A DNA stretch of 62,353 nucleotides from Dolichospermum sp. UHCC 0259 (GTDB taxonomy: Bacteria; Cyanobacteriota; Cyanobacteriia; Cyanobacteriales; Nostocaceae): contig NZ_VIKX01000322.1 in the NCBI RefSeq assembly GCF_009711935.1, positions 1 through 62,353 on the forward strand, written 5' to 3'. Shown here piece by piece: positions 35,962 through 49,060 of the stretch (positions are counted from its first letter, which is position 1; every line of letters begins with the position of its first letter). The notes under the pieces are model-generated. The model was not told the origin of the DNA, made no database searches, and saw only the letters and a list, made by a program, of their open reading frames with translations. Made by a program: the position numbers and the translations under genes.

Positions 35962-38154
35962 ATGCAGCAAAAATATCAAGGTTATAGTGAATTAACAGAC
36001 GCTTTAAAATCCACCTGTAAAGTATTGAATTTAGACAAAAATTCCCAACTACATCAAGATGTAAATTCTATTTGTAATTATTTAGTTAATCCTAATTTTA
36101 AAATTGCCGTATTTGGACCATTTAATCATGGTAAATCAACATTACTCAATGCGATGTTGGGCGATCGCACCTTACCCATTGATTTAATTCCCACCACAGG
36201 TGCAGCAATTACCATTAAATATGGGACAACTGTTCGCACGCGAATTATGTTAGTAGATGGTACAGAAATTTATCGCAGCGGAACAGAAATTTTACAACAA
36301 TTTGCGATTTTAGATGGAAATAGACAGATGCGAAAAGATGTTATATCTGTTGAAGTTTTTTGTCCCCATCCTTTTTTAGAAACAGGAATCGAATTTATTG
36401 ATTTACCAGGAACTAATGATCGAGAAGCACAGGATAATTTAGTTAAAGATAGATTATTAGGGACAGATTTAGTTATTCAATTATTAGACGCGCGGAAACT
36501 CATGACATTAGGAGAAAGAGAAAATCTCCGCGATTGGTTATTAGATAGAAATATTAAAACAGTTATTTTTGTCGCCAATTTTCTCAATTTACTTGAACCA
36601 GAAGAACAAAAACAAGTCCACAATCGGTTACTATTTGTCGCTGAAAGTTTTCGCGCTGATTTACCTCCTGGTTTTAGTAATTTATATCGAGTTGATGCTT
36701 TACCTGCTTTACGCGCGAGATTAAAAGGTGATACAGCGCTTGCAAATAGTAGCGGTTTAGTTGCTTTTGAAACAGCTTTGCAAAATCTAGTCGGGATTTT
36801 ACAGCAAAATTCTGGTAATGTGCGTTTACCAAGATTGCAAACTATATCTTCTCAATTACAAACTTTATTAGTTGATAAAATTGACAAATGTGATCAAGAG
36901 ATTAAAATATTTGATCATAAAGAAAAATCTAAAATAGAAATTAAACAAAAAGCCCAAAATCTAATTTATCAAGGTTTTCAAACCAGTATTTATGAATTAG
37001 AAACTTGGTTATCTTTACCTAATTTAGTAACAAAATACCAAGGTGATATTGCGGTTGCACTTGCGGAAAATAATTTGCAATCTTGGCAAACAGGAACTTT
37101 TAAAAAAGATTTGACAGAATTACAAAATGCTGTAATGAAATGGCTATATCAAGCTTATGATTTTTTCAAATCAGAACGTCCAGAAGATTTAAAAATTCCC
37201 TTTCCCAATCCACCACAATTAACTTTACCAGAAAAACCAAATACTATTAATAGTAGTGATTTAACCGAACCTGGTTCTATTGCTGTAGGTAGTGGAATTG
37301 GTTGGTTATTAGGTGGTCCAGTGGGCGCTGCTGTAGTTGGGAGTATTTCTTATGTTTTAAGTAAAAATCTGCAACAAGATGCAAATTCTATTAAAGACTC
37401 TTATCATCAACAAGTTGCTAAAATTTGTATCGGTGCGGCTGAAAATTATTTATCTAGTTTTAGTAGTCAAGGTTTATCTATATTAGCTGCATATCAACAA
37501 AAAGCAGGAAAAGTAATTTATTTTGTAGAGACTCAAGAACCATTAGCGGTTACTCAGCAACGAGAAGATTTACAAAGATTGCAAAATCAATTTAATCAGT
37601 TATTAGCAGAGTTAACAAAGGCAAATATTAGCAGTAAATATCAACCTTATCAATATCAACCTAAACCGGAAAATCCTCAAATACCCAAACAACAAGTTTA
37701 TACATATACACCTCCCAAACAAAATACGCCTCAAAATCCTCCACCCAAGGTAGAAACTCCACGTCAACAAGTTAATACTCCTCCACCTCCACCAAGTCAA
37801 CCAGTTAATACCCCACCACCAAACCCCGCAGAATTAGAAGCCAAATTTCAAGCTTGGGAATTTGAACAAGAAATCGCAGAAATAAAAGCGAATATGAAAT
37901 CATCTGGTGCAAGTCAAAAAGCCCAAACTTCACCAAAAAAACCAGCACAACAAGATAAAATTGCTAACGCTTATAGAGTTTTGGGATTACAATCTAGTGC
38001 TTCTTTTATAGAAGTGAAACAAGCTTATAGAACATTGGTAAAAAAATGGCATCCTGATTTGTTTGTGAATAAACCACAAATGCAAAAACAGGTGCAAGAG
38101 AAAATGAGGTTAGTAAATGAAGCTTACAATATTTTAAATGATCATCATAGTTAA
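35962..38154 (+). CDS. Dynamin-like GTPase fused to C-terminal J domain
   Basis: The 730-residue protein has a dynamin-type GTPase domain at the N-terminus: G1 GPFNHGKS at residues 52-59, G2 threonine in PTTGAAIT, G3 DLPGTND and a G4-like NFLN in place of the usual N/TKxD. A helical stalk follows, with a glycine-rich hydrophobic segment near residues 430-460. Residues about 560-640 are rich in Pro and Gln, like a flexible linker. Residues 660-728 are a J domain with an HPD motif in KKWHPDL, the signature for stimulating DnaK. Linking a membrane-remodelling GTPase to an Hsp70 recruiter is unusual. It partners the previous dynamin, 108 bp upstream. Confidence 0.88.
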   Translation: MQQKYQGYSELTDALKSTCKVLNLDKNSQLHQDVNSICNYLVNPNFKIAVFGPFNHGKSTLLNAMLGDRTLPIDLIPTTGAAITIKYGTTVRTRIMLVDGTEIYRSGTEILQQFAILDGNRQMRKDVISVEVFCPHPFLETGIEFIDLPGTNDREAQDNLVKDRLLGTDLVIQLLDARKLMTLGERENLRDWLLDRNIKTVIFVANFLNLLEPEEQKQVHNRLLFVAESFRADLPPGFSNLYRVDALPALRARLKGDTALANSSGLVAFETALQNLVGILQQNSGNVRLPRLQTISSQLQTLLVDKIDKCDQEIKIFDHKEKSKIEIKQKAQNLIYQGFQTSIYELETWLSLPNLVTKYQGDIAVALAENNLQSWQTGTFKKDLTELQNAVMKWLYQAYDFFKSERPEDLKIPFPNPPQLTLPEKPNTINSSDLTEPGSIAVGSGIGWLLGGPVGAAVVGSISYVLSKNLQQDANSIKDSYHQQVAKICIGAAENYLSSFSSQGLSILAAYQQKAGKVIYFVETQEPLAVTQQREDLQRLQNQFNQLLAELTKANISSKYQPYQYQPKPENPQIPKQQVYTYTPPKQNTPQNPPPKVETPRQQVNTPPPPPSQPVNTPPPNPAELEAKFQAWEFEQEIAEIKANMKSSGASQKAQTSPKKPAQQDKIANAYRVLGLQSSASFIEVKQAYRTLVKKWHPDLFVNKPQMQKQVQEKMRLVNEAYNILNDHHS

Positions 38155-38301
38155 AATTTATATTAACTTGAGTTTGGACTAACTGGCATTTAGAAGCATG
38201 GGGTGTCACATAGTATTATGACTTAATTTTCCTGGGAAGCAGAAGGTGAATCTATCCCTGAAGCAAGCACAATGCAAATTGCTTCTTAATATCAAAGGCA
38301 C

Positions 38302-38328
38302 AAAAAAAGAGGTCTTTTTAGACCCCTT
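38302..38328 (-). terminator. Terminator of the phycobilisome core operon
   Basis: Read on the minus strand, GGGGTCT-AAAA-AGACCTC forms a 7-bp stem with one G-U or mismatch pair and is followed by seven T. It starts about 38 bp after the apcC stop codon and should end transcription of apcEABC. Confidence 0.85.
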
Positions 38329-38365
38329 GCAAAATCAAAATAAAATAATGTTTGATTTATAGAAA

Positions 38366-38572
38366 TTAAGACAAACCAGCATTAGTACCTTGTTTACCGG
38401 TTGCTAATTCCACTTTAACAATCTTGCCGCCCATTTTTTGAATCCGTTGTTGTTCACGGAACCAATTTTCATAAGGAACTAACTTAGTAAAGTAAGTATT
38501 TTGTAATTCGCGTTGGGTGCGAGTCCGAGATAGGCTAGGAACACAAGCAGTTACTTTAAATAGACGAGCCAT
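38366..38572 (-). CDS. apcC: Phycobilisome small core linker (7.8 kDa)
   Basis: ApcC (Lc) is the small linker that caps the allophycocyanin trimers in the phycobilisome core cylinders. The 68-residue protein is the usual length. MARLFKVTACVPSLSRTRTQRELQNTYFTKLVPYENW is the family's N-terminal part in short form (basic and hydrophobic residues that insert in the trimer cavity). GGAG lies about 15 bases before the ATG. It is the last gene of the apcEABC operon, separated from apcB by 363 bp, longer than usual. Confidence 0.95.
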   Translation of the reverse strand: MARLFKVTACVPSLSRTRTQRELQNTYFTKLVPYENWFREQQRIQKMGGKIVKVELATGKQGTNAGLS

Positions 38573-38935
38573 TTTGTTTTAAATCTCCTGATATTGTTTG
38601 GGAAACTTTTTTATCTCAAATATCTTGAGTGAAAATCTTTAATTTATCTGTAAGGATTTAGCTATCAGTGGTCAGCTTTTTTAAATTTTATGCCAAAAAT
38701 CGTATTTGATTACTTATCAATATATCAAATATTCTGACTCCTGACTCCTGACTGGTCACTGAGCGAAGCCGAAGTGCTGACTCCTTACAATTATTTTTTC
38801 CAAGGCTGGAAATCAACCATCAGCACCAGACTGATAACACTTACAATCAATTAGCAAGAGAACCTTCTAGCAATCATGATTGATCTCCAGACCTTAATAA
38901 TGCCGCACCTACATCACTAAGTGCAAAGCTAACTC
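38573..38935. other. apcB-apcC intergenic stretch with 7-bp repeats
   Basis: This 363-bp gap holds tandem TGACTCC units (38734-38753) followed by a GTCACTGAGCGAAGCCGAAG-type repeat. The apcC promoter or processing site, if any, should lie here. I see no gene. Confidence 0.6.
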
Positions 38936-39421
38936 CTAGCTCAAGCCAGAGGAGATATAGTCGAAGTAAACGCCCATTTCTTTACCAGCGTCAGGACCAA
39001 CCAAACTAGCGGTTACTTCCTTCATAGCACTGATAGCTTGAATTGTAGCTCCTACTGGTACTCCCAAGGAGTTGTAGGTTTCTTTCAAACCATTCAATAC
39101 ACGCTCATCCAAAATGGAAGCGTCGCCAGCCAACATAGCGTAGGTAGAATAACGCAAGTAGTAATCCAAGTCACGGATACAAGCTGCGTAACGACGGGTG
39201 GTGTACATATTACCACCGGGACGGGTGATGTCAGAGTACAACAAGGATTTAGCTACAGCTTCTTTAACGATCGCAGCAGCATTAGCACTGATGGTTGTAG
39301 CTGCACGAACGCGCAGTTCACCAGTAGCGAAGTAGCCTTTTAGCTTTTCGAGAGCAGCGGTATCAAGGTATTTACCTTGAACGTCTGAAGAATTGATAAC
39401 GGAGGTAATTGCGTCTTGCAT
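38936..39421 (-). CDS. apcB: Allophycocyanin beta subunit
   Basis: ApcB pairs with ApcA to form the allophycocyanin monomer, the main pigment of the phycobilisome core. The 161-residue protein has Cys81 in [16 protein letters not shown], the phycocyanobilin attachment site, and Asn71 in RPGGNMY, the methyl-asparagine site conserved in beta subunits. AAGGA lies 11-15 bases before the ATG. It follows apcA by 67 bp in the operon apcE-apcA-apcB-apcC. Confidence 0.97.
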   Translation of the reverse strand: MQDAITSVINSSDVQGKYLDTAALEKLKGYFATGELRVRAATTISANAAAIVKEAVAKSLLYSDITRPGGNMYTTRRYAACIRDLDYYLRYSTYAMLAGDASILDERVLNGLKETYNSLGVPVGATIQAISAMKEVTASLVGPDAGKEMGVYFDYISSGLS

Positions 39422-39488
39422 TGTTGTTTTTTCCTTATTTCCAACCTTATTGCTACAGTTTGAGTTTGAGCCGAGTTACAGCTAAAAC

Positions 39489-39974
39489 TTACTGCATTGC
39501 ACCAACAACGTAGTCGAAGTAAGAACCAGCTTCACCGGAGTCTTCAGCAGACAACAAGGTAGCAGCAACGTTCTTCATAGCGGCAACGCCACCAGCAACT
39601 GCATCAATGGGAGTACCCAAAGATTTGTACATTTCGCGTACACCAACGATACCGATTTCTTCGATGGCTGTAACATCACCAGAAACGATTCCGTAGGTAA
39701 CGAGACGGAGGTAGTAGTCCAAGTCACGCAAGCAAGTAGCTGTCATTTCTTGACCGTAAGCGTTACCACCGGGGGAAACAACGTCAGGACGTTTTTGGAA
39801 CAATTGGTCGCCAGCTTGCTTAACAATGCGCTCGCGGTTTTCGGTCAATACTTGAGCGATGCGGAGACGTTGTGCGCCACCTGCAACAAAACCTTTGATT
39901 CTATCTAATTCACCGGGGCTGAGGTAGCGAGCTTCCGCATCAGCATTCACGATGGCTTTCGTGACGATACTCAT
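39489..39974 (-). CDS. apcA: Allophycocyanin alpha subunit
   Basis: ApcA is the alpha chain of allophycocyanin. The 161-residue protein begins [20 protein letters not shown] and has Cys81 in [17 protein letters not shown], the chromophore site. The alpha-type absence of the beta methyl-asparagine and the C-terminal FDYVVGAMQ fit the family. GGAGG lies 10-14 bases before the ATG. The strong, separate ribosome site and the 395-bp leader suggest apcA can be transcribed from its own promoter as well as with apcE. Confidence 0.97.
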   Translation of the reverse strand: MSIVTKAIVNADAEARYLSPGELDRIKGFVAGGAQRLRIAQVLTENRERIVKQAGDQLFQKRPDVVSPGGNAYGQEMTATCLRDLDYYLRLVTYGIVSGDVTAIEEIGIVGVREMYKSLGTPIDAVAGGVAAMKNVAATLLSAEDSGEAGSYFDYVVGAMQ

Positions 39975-40369
39975 TAATGGATTCCTCCAAAACTAATGGA
40001 ACCAGAATTTGATTAAACTGGTACGACTTTATGTGGTTGGCAGTGACTTGACAACTTGATTTACATTTTTAGCCAGATTGTCTGGATTTGGTGTAAACCA
40101 GGTGGAAAACTCAATTACCTCCCGCAAAATATTGTCCAGTATTATGTTGAGCATTTATTACTGCTCTTAATATTTTGTAACACTTATTTTCAGATTCACT
40201 CATTCTCAGGGAACAGGGAACAGGGAACAGGAAACAGTAAAAAGCCTGTGAAATCCAGATTAAATGGTATTTTCTGAATCATGAGGGAGAAGAAAGGAAG
40301 AATTATCTTTTGCCTCTTGCCTCTTACCTTCTTCCTGTCACCTGTCACCTGTTACCTGTCACCTATCAC
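39975..40369. other. apcE-apcA intergenic stretch with two 7-bp tandem repeats
   Basis: This 395-bp gap probably holds the apcA promoter near the apcA end. It also contains GGGAACA tandem units (40209-40237) and ACCTGTC/ACCTATC tandem units (40331-40370) that run right up to the apcE stop codon. Confidence 0.65.
40209..40237. repeat. 7-bp tandem repeat, GGGAACA
   Basis: Four tandem GGGAACA-type units, the last one altered (GGAAACA), lie between apcE and apcA. Confidence 0.75.

Positions 40370-40370
<1 letters not shown>
40331..40370. repeat. 7-bp tandem repeat, ACCTGTC/ACCTATC
   Basis: About six units run to the very first base of the apcE stop codon (40370-40372), so the last unit effectively abuts the coding end. 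Such short tandem repeats are known in filamentous cyanobacteria as STRRs. Confidence 0.8.
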
Positions 40371-44149
<3,779 letters not shown>

Positions 44150-44353
44150 ACTAGGATTTACGCATTGACAAGATTCTCCAAATATGTAACGTGAATTTTA
44201 TCCCTTGTAGGGTGCGTCAGATAGAGGAAATCTGTTTTTTTGTCAAAATATCGTGTCTGACGCACCCTACTCAATAGGTTATTCCCAAAGCCGAAAACGA
44301 CGCAATTTCGTTCATTCATATCATGGCAAGTTTGTACAGTGCGTAAGTCCTAA
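44150..44353. mobile_element. MITE-like element with nested palindrome
   Basis: The left end TAGGATTTACGCATTGACA and the inverted right end TAGGACTTACGCACTGTAC are terminal inverted repeats about 200 bp apart. Inside, GTAGGGTGCGTCAGA (44208-44222) and TCTGACGCACCCTAC (44256-44270) form a perfect 15-bp inverted repeat. There is no transposase, so this is a non-autonomous or decayed element. A lone related end, TGCGTAAGTCCTA, lies at about 9207. Confidence 0.65.
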
Positions 44354-44458
44354 TTACTTAAAATTAAGATAAATAAGTGAAAATACGACTCAATATATGG
44401 TGTTCGTGGTTAATCCTATCTTAACCTCAGTAATTCTCATTTTGAAAAAGATAGAGTA

Positions 44459-44630
44459 TTGACCCCGACTTTGGAATTCAGAATATAGTACAAGATAACT
44501 AGTTTTTATCCATTGCCTCTCGCTAAGAAAACAGCCCGGTTGAGAAATAAGTACAAATACTCAATAAACTAGAGGGATTACCTGACAACGAACCGGGAAA
44601 ATCCAGTTCATTACCCCGTTAGGGTTTTTG
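44459..44630 (+). ncRNA. Candidate small RNA between apcE and TauE-like gene
   Basis: A promoter-like TTGACC at 44459 and TATAGT at 44484 (19-bp gap) is followed by a region whose ends pair: CCCGGTT at 44535-44541 with AACCGGG at 44591-44597, with an inner TTGAG/CTCAA hairpin at 44540-44564. A small CCC-GTTA-GGG hairpin then runs into five T at 44625-44629. Transcription from about 44496 to 44630 would give an RNA near 135 bases. I cannot match it to a named family, and this is a hypothesis from structure only. Confidence 0.4.
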
Positions 44631-44896
44631 AATAGGGAATTCAAGGGAAATAAAAATTTAAGTAAGTAGGTGAACACAATAAAACCAATCTGTGTAAAGA
44701 AAAGTAAAATCGCCTAAACCCTCTTCACTCTTGCCTCTTGCATGAGTGCCTCTTGCCTTGCCATAACGACAATTTTTAACGCCCACCTACTTAGTGGTAA
44801 GTATGTAGTGATAATAAATTCTCCTCTGGATAATTGTTACATACACCCACAGGATGAATTATACAACTTTTTTATTTAGTGTCTAGAAGATTAATA

Positions 44897-45685
44897 TTAT
44901 CTAGCTGGCTTATGCTTGGCTAATTTAAACGCTGATAATAAGAGAATTGTCCCTAAAATTAAATACAGTAAAGAACTGGATACATAATTCAACAAATTGC
45001 TGCCAATAAAAGCACCAAGAATTGAACCAGAAGCCATAAAAACAATAAATTTTTGCTCTGATTTAACTTCCTGTAATCGTTGCTGACTTCTGAACTTAAA
45101 TAAACCCATCATAATAGTAGGAATGCTAATTGCTAAACTCAAACTTCCTGCCAATTTGATGTCAACTGCAAATAACAAAATTACCGTGGGGATAATCAAC
45201 TCACCACCGGCTACACCAAGCATACTACTAAATATGCCAATCACAATACCTGCCACAAATCCAATACTGATTCTCAACAAACTTGGCAATTGTAAACTAC
45301 CAACACTAAATATAAAATTATGCCCAATTAGCACAAAACTTAATAAAACCAGAAAAATCACAACAACACGATTTAAAATTCGTTCATTAATTCGCGTAGC
45401 GTAAGAAACCCCAATATAAGAACCAATCAAAGATCCTGCTAAAATATTGATGATGATGGCAAAGTGAGCAACAACATTTTCAATACCAATGACACCACTA
45501 CGAAAAACAAACGAGCAGGTAACAGTAACTAAACTAACAATGAGATTGATAATAATTGCCGGAAGAGTGCGATAATTAAAAATGCTAATTAGTACAGGTA
45601 ACCGAAACTCTGCACCCCCCAAACCGATTAACCCACCAAGAACTCCCACCAAAGCACCCCAAGTAAACGCCCAAATACTTCGCAT
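44897..45685 (-). CDS. TauE/SafE-family membrane transporter
   Basis: The protein (262 residues from the ATG at 45685) has seven or eight membrane segments and the TauE/SafE family signs: GGLIGLGGAEFRLPVL near the N-terminus and the second-half repeat GIFSSMLGVAGGELIIPTVIL, both Gly-rich loops at the start of a helix. Such proteins export or import sulfite, sulfonates or other organic anions; the substrate here is not known. I prefer the ATG at 45685 over one 45 bases upstream, which would overlap the divergent gene at 45721. The intergenic gap is then 35 bp, so promoters overlap. Confidence 0.85.
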   Translation of the reverse strand: MRSIWAFTWGALVGVLGGLIGLGGAEFRLPVLISIFNYRTLPAIIINLIVSLVTVTCSFVFRSGVIGIENVVAHFAIIINILAGSLIGSYIGVSYATRINERILNRVVVIFLVLLSFVLIGHNFIFSVGSLQLPSLLRISIGFVAGIVIGIFSSMLGVAGGELIIPTVILLFAVDIKLAGSLSLAISIPTIMMGLFKFRSQQRLQEVKSEQKFIVFMASGSILGAFIGSNLLNYVSSSLLYLILGTILLLSAFKLAKHKPAR

Positions 45686-45720
45686 CCCTATCTCCAAACT
45701 CACACTGTAAAAGCGGCATA

Positions 45721-48700
45721 ATGAACACATCTACCACATCCCCGATTCGCTTAGATTTTTACTATCAGCAAATCAAGACAATTATTTTAGCGCGTCAAAA
45801 CCCGATTACTGGGTTATTACCGGCGAGTACCGCTATTACTGCTCATGGTGATTATACAGATGCCTGGGTGCGAGATAATGTGTATAGTATTTTAGCCGTT
45901 TGGGGTTTAGCTTTAGCCTATCGCAAATTAGATCATGATGATGGACGCACCTATGAGTTAGAACATAGTGTGGTTAAATTAATGCGGGGTCTGTTGTTTT
46001 CTATGATGCGACAATCCCATAAAGTTGAAAAATTTAAACATACACAATCTTTATTAGATGGACTTCATGCCAAGTACAATACAGCTACAGGTGATATAGT
46101 CGTCGGTGATGATGAATGGGGACATTTGCAACTTGATGCGACATCTATATTTTTATTGATGTTGGCGCAAATGACCGCCAGTGGATTATCAATTATTTTT
46201 ACATTGGATGAAGTGAACTTTGTCCAAAACCTAGTTTATTATATTGGTCGAGCTTACCGCACACCAGATTTTGGGATTTGGGAACGGGGGAATAAAATTA
46301 ATCATGGTAGTGCAGAATTAAATGCTAGTTCCTTGGGAATGGCTAAAGCAGCTTTAGAATCTATAAATGGATTAAACTTATTTGGTGTTCATGGTAGTCA
46401 AGCATCAGTAATTCATGTTTTACCAGATGAAATTGCTAGAGCCAGAATTACTTTAGAATCATTATTACCCAGAGAATCAGGTTCTAAAGAAGTTGATGCG
46501 GCGTTATTAAGTATTATTAGTTATCCCGCTTTTGCGGTGAAAGATGAAGCATTGCGAGAGCGCACCTTTAATGAAATTATTAATAAACTTGAGGGAAAAT
46601 ATGGTTGTAAACGGTTTTTGCGAGATGGACATCAAACCGTTTTAGAAGACACCGAACGCCTTCACTATGAACCTGGTGAACTTAAACAATTTGAACATAT
46701 TGAATGTGAATGGCCATTATTTTTCACTTATTTAGTTCTTGATGGATTATTTCGCGGTGAACAAGCACAAGTTGAAAAATATCAGCAACTTTTACAATCA
46801 TTGTTGGTAGAACAAAATAGGTTACAGCTATTACCAGAAATTTATTATGTTTCTGAAGAAAATATAGAAGCTGAGAAATTAAATCCTCAGTCTCAGTTAA
46901 GATTACCAAATGAAAATATTCCTTTAGTTTGGGCGCAAAGCTTATATTATTTGGGTGAAATGTTAAGCGAAGACTTAATCTCTTTAGGTGATATTGATCC
47001 TTTAGGAAGACATTTAAACGTCGGAAAAAAGCGTAGTGCTTTAGTTCAAATTGCTTTAATAGCAGAAGATGAAGCTCTACAAACGCAATTAGAAGTATAT
47101 GGAATTGAAACCCAAACTCCTACCCAAGTTGCACCAATTCAAATTAGAAAATCTGAAGAACTTTCCCAAATTTATACGCAAATTGGCAGAAATGATCAAT
47201 TGGGTTTAACGGGTCGTCCGCTGCGAAGATTGAGAAGTTTGACCATATCAAGATTCTTTCGGATTCGAGAGCAAACAGTTGTCTTTTTACCATCATTTCT
47301 AGATTCTCAACAGTTTTATTTAACTCTTGATTATCATTTTTTGGTAGATCAAATTAGGGGGGAATTGGCTTATATTCAAAAATATTGGAGTGATTTAGGT
47401 CGGCCGACTTTGACTTTAATGATTACTCGAACTATGTTAGAAACTGGTTCGGAAGCATTATTAGAATTAATGCAAGAACTCAAAGATGGTATTTGTAACG
47501 GAGTCCAGGTAAAATTAGGAAAACTCAATCAATTAATGCTGACAGCCGCATTGCAAAGAATTGATTTTTTGTCAGATGCACAATTTTCTCAGTCAGCAGT
47601 TGCAAATAGAGGTATTCGTTGTTATTACCTGACTTCTCATTTAGAAAAAAGTTGGTCTTTGGGACATACCCAAGAATTCCAAATGGAATGCGAAACTAAC
47701 TTAGATTCATTATTAGACTATTTGCGCTCATCAGAAAATATTTATGAGCAAATTGAATTACTGCAAACTTTAACTCGGTTACAGGGTTTAGAATTTGATA
47801 CGGGCTATGCGGGTCCTACCCATGCTGTCACTGTAGCCGATTTACTTGATGAAGTTTATACTAAAGCCGGGGATTTAGGGCTGTGGGCGGTGGTGCGACG
47901 GGCTGCGGGTTTACGCCAAATGCTGGATATTGGCTTATCAGACGCGATAACGAGTATTTTGGTTCAAGGTAAGCAAATTGCAGTTGGGAGGGCTTATAGT
48001 CAAGCTTCTTTGATAGTTGTTCCTATATCTGGAAGTGAGATTACTGAGAAAATTAATAACTTCTGTCGTGAGGATATTCGAGATAGAGTTTTAACCCAAG
48101 AAATATTAATTTATCTCGGTGTCTTAATCAAGTCAGAACCAGAATTATTTCGCGGATTTCTGACATTAAGAGTCGGTTATTTGATTCTTTTAATTACTAG
48201 CGACATAGCCAAAGAATTCATCCTCACCCAAGATGAAGCTTATGAAAGATTAATGCAATTATCACCTTTTGAAGTGAAAATTCGTTTGCGTCAAGTGTTA
48301 ACTGGATATAGTGGCGTGAGTAGTTTATTACGTCAACAGGAATCATTGCACGTTAAACAAAAAGAAAGTGATATTGCTTGGGTTGTCCAACCTGTAATTA
48401 GTGAAGCAGCAGAAGTTCCTCCTGATGGTTGGCGGAGATTTCGTCAAGCAGAAGGGGCATTAAATCGTGTACCTAAAGACTTTTTTAAACAAGTTTGGCT
48501 ATTAATGCAGCATTGCAAAGGTCTAGTAATTGGCGATAAATTAGAACGACGGAATCGGTTAGAAAGTGAAATTATGCTATCGGAAATGACAGCAGGAGAA
48601 AGGAATTTTGCTTTATTAGTTGAACATTTACTGAATAAAATTGAAGCTCCAGAATATCGCCAAGTTAATGTAGAAGCCTTGATGGAATTGGCTAAAATTG

Positions 48701-48927
48701 TGGCTAATAACCCTAAATTGCAAATTGAGGAATATATAGTTTTGGATGTGTTAATCGGTCACGCAGTCCGGTTAGCGTGGTTAGAAACTCATCCCCATCG
48801 CCAGGATAATTATGATGAAGATAAAACCAGTGCATGGCCATCATTTTATAATAGCTCTCCTCAAGATAGTGCTAATTATATTTTGAAAGCGTTCAGGTTC
48901 TTGACTGAGTTTGTTGAAGATGTTTAA
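45721..48927 (+). CDS. GH15/phosphorylase-kinase-like large protein
   Basis: The 1068-residue protein resembles phosphorylase b kinase regulatory subunits and glycoside hydrolase family 15 (glucoamylase) proteins. The N-terminal half has an alpha/alpha barrel pattern, with GLLPASTAITAHGDYTDAWVRDN, where the DAWVRDN stretch is a GH15-type substrate site, and later DGHQTVLEDTERLHYEP. The rest is helical and is conserved in cyanobacterial homologs, but I do not recognise its domain. It probably acts on glycogen or alpha-glucans or regulates their use. A second carbohydrate gene, a debranching-like enzyme, lies about 1.3 kb downstream on the other strand. Catalytic activity is not proven. Confidence 0.8.
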   Translation: MNTSTTSPIRLDFYYQQIKTIILARQNPITGLLPASTAITAHGDYTDAWVRDNVYSILAVWGLALAYRKLDHDDGRTYELEHSVVKLMRGLLFSMMRQSHKVEKFKHTQSLLDGLHAKYNTATGDIVVGDDEWGHLQLDATSIFLLMLAQMTASGLSIIFTLDEVNFVQNLVYYIGRAYRTPDFGIWERGNKINHGSAELNASSLGMAKAALESINGLNLFGVHGSQASVIHVLPDEIARARITLESLLPRESGSKEVDAALLSIISYPAFAVKDEALRERTFNEIINKLEGKYGCKRFLRDGHQTVLEDTERLHYEPGELKQFEHIECEWPLFFTYLVLDGLFRGEQAQVEKYQQLLQSLLVEQNRLQLLPEIYYVSEENIEAEKLNPQSQLRLPNENIPLVWAQSLYYLGEMLSEDLISLGDIDPLGRHLNVGKKRSALVQIALIAEDEALQTQLEVYGIETQTPTQVAPIQIRKSEELSQIYTQIGRNDQLGLTGRPLRRLRSLTISRFFRIREQTVVFLPSFLDSQQFYLTLDYHFLVDQIRGELAYIQKYWSDLGRPTLTLMITRTMLETGSEALLELMQELKDGICNGVQVKLGKLNQLMLTAALQRIDFLSDAQFSQSAVANRGIRCYYLTSHLEKSWSLGHTQEFQMECETNLDSLLDYLRSSENIYEQIELLQTLTRLQGLEFDTGYAGPTHAVTVADLLDEVYTKAGDLGLWAVVRRAAGLRQMLDIGLSDAITSILVQGKQIAVGRAYSQASLIVVPISGSEITEKINNFCREDIRDRVLTQEILIYLGVLIKSEPELFRGFLTLRVGYLILLITSDIAKEFILTQDEAYERLMQLSPFEVKIRLRQVLTGYSGVSSLLRQQESLHVKQKESDIAWVVQPVISEAAEVPPDGWRRFRQAEGALNRVPKDFFKQVWLLMQHCKGLVIGDKLERRNRLESEIMLSEMTAGERNFALLVEHLLNKIEAPEYRQVNVEALMELAKIVANNPKLQIEEYIVLDVLIGHAVRLAWLETHPHRQDNYDEDKTSAWPSFYNSSPQDSANYILKAFRFLTEFVEDV

Positions 48928-49060
48928 ACTCAAGGTTTTTTCAGCATCTTTCACGTAAAATAAGGAACACTTCGACAAGCTCAGTGCATCGCAGGGAACA
49001 GAAAAATCAATTGTGTAGTTAATTAATTCTGTTCCGCTGCTTATTGCTATGTCTATCAGT

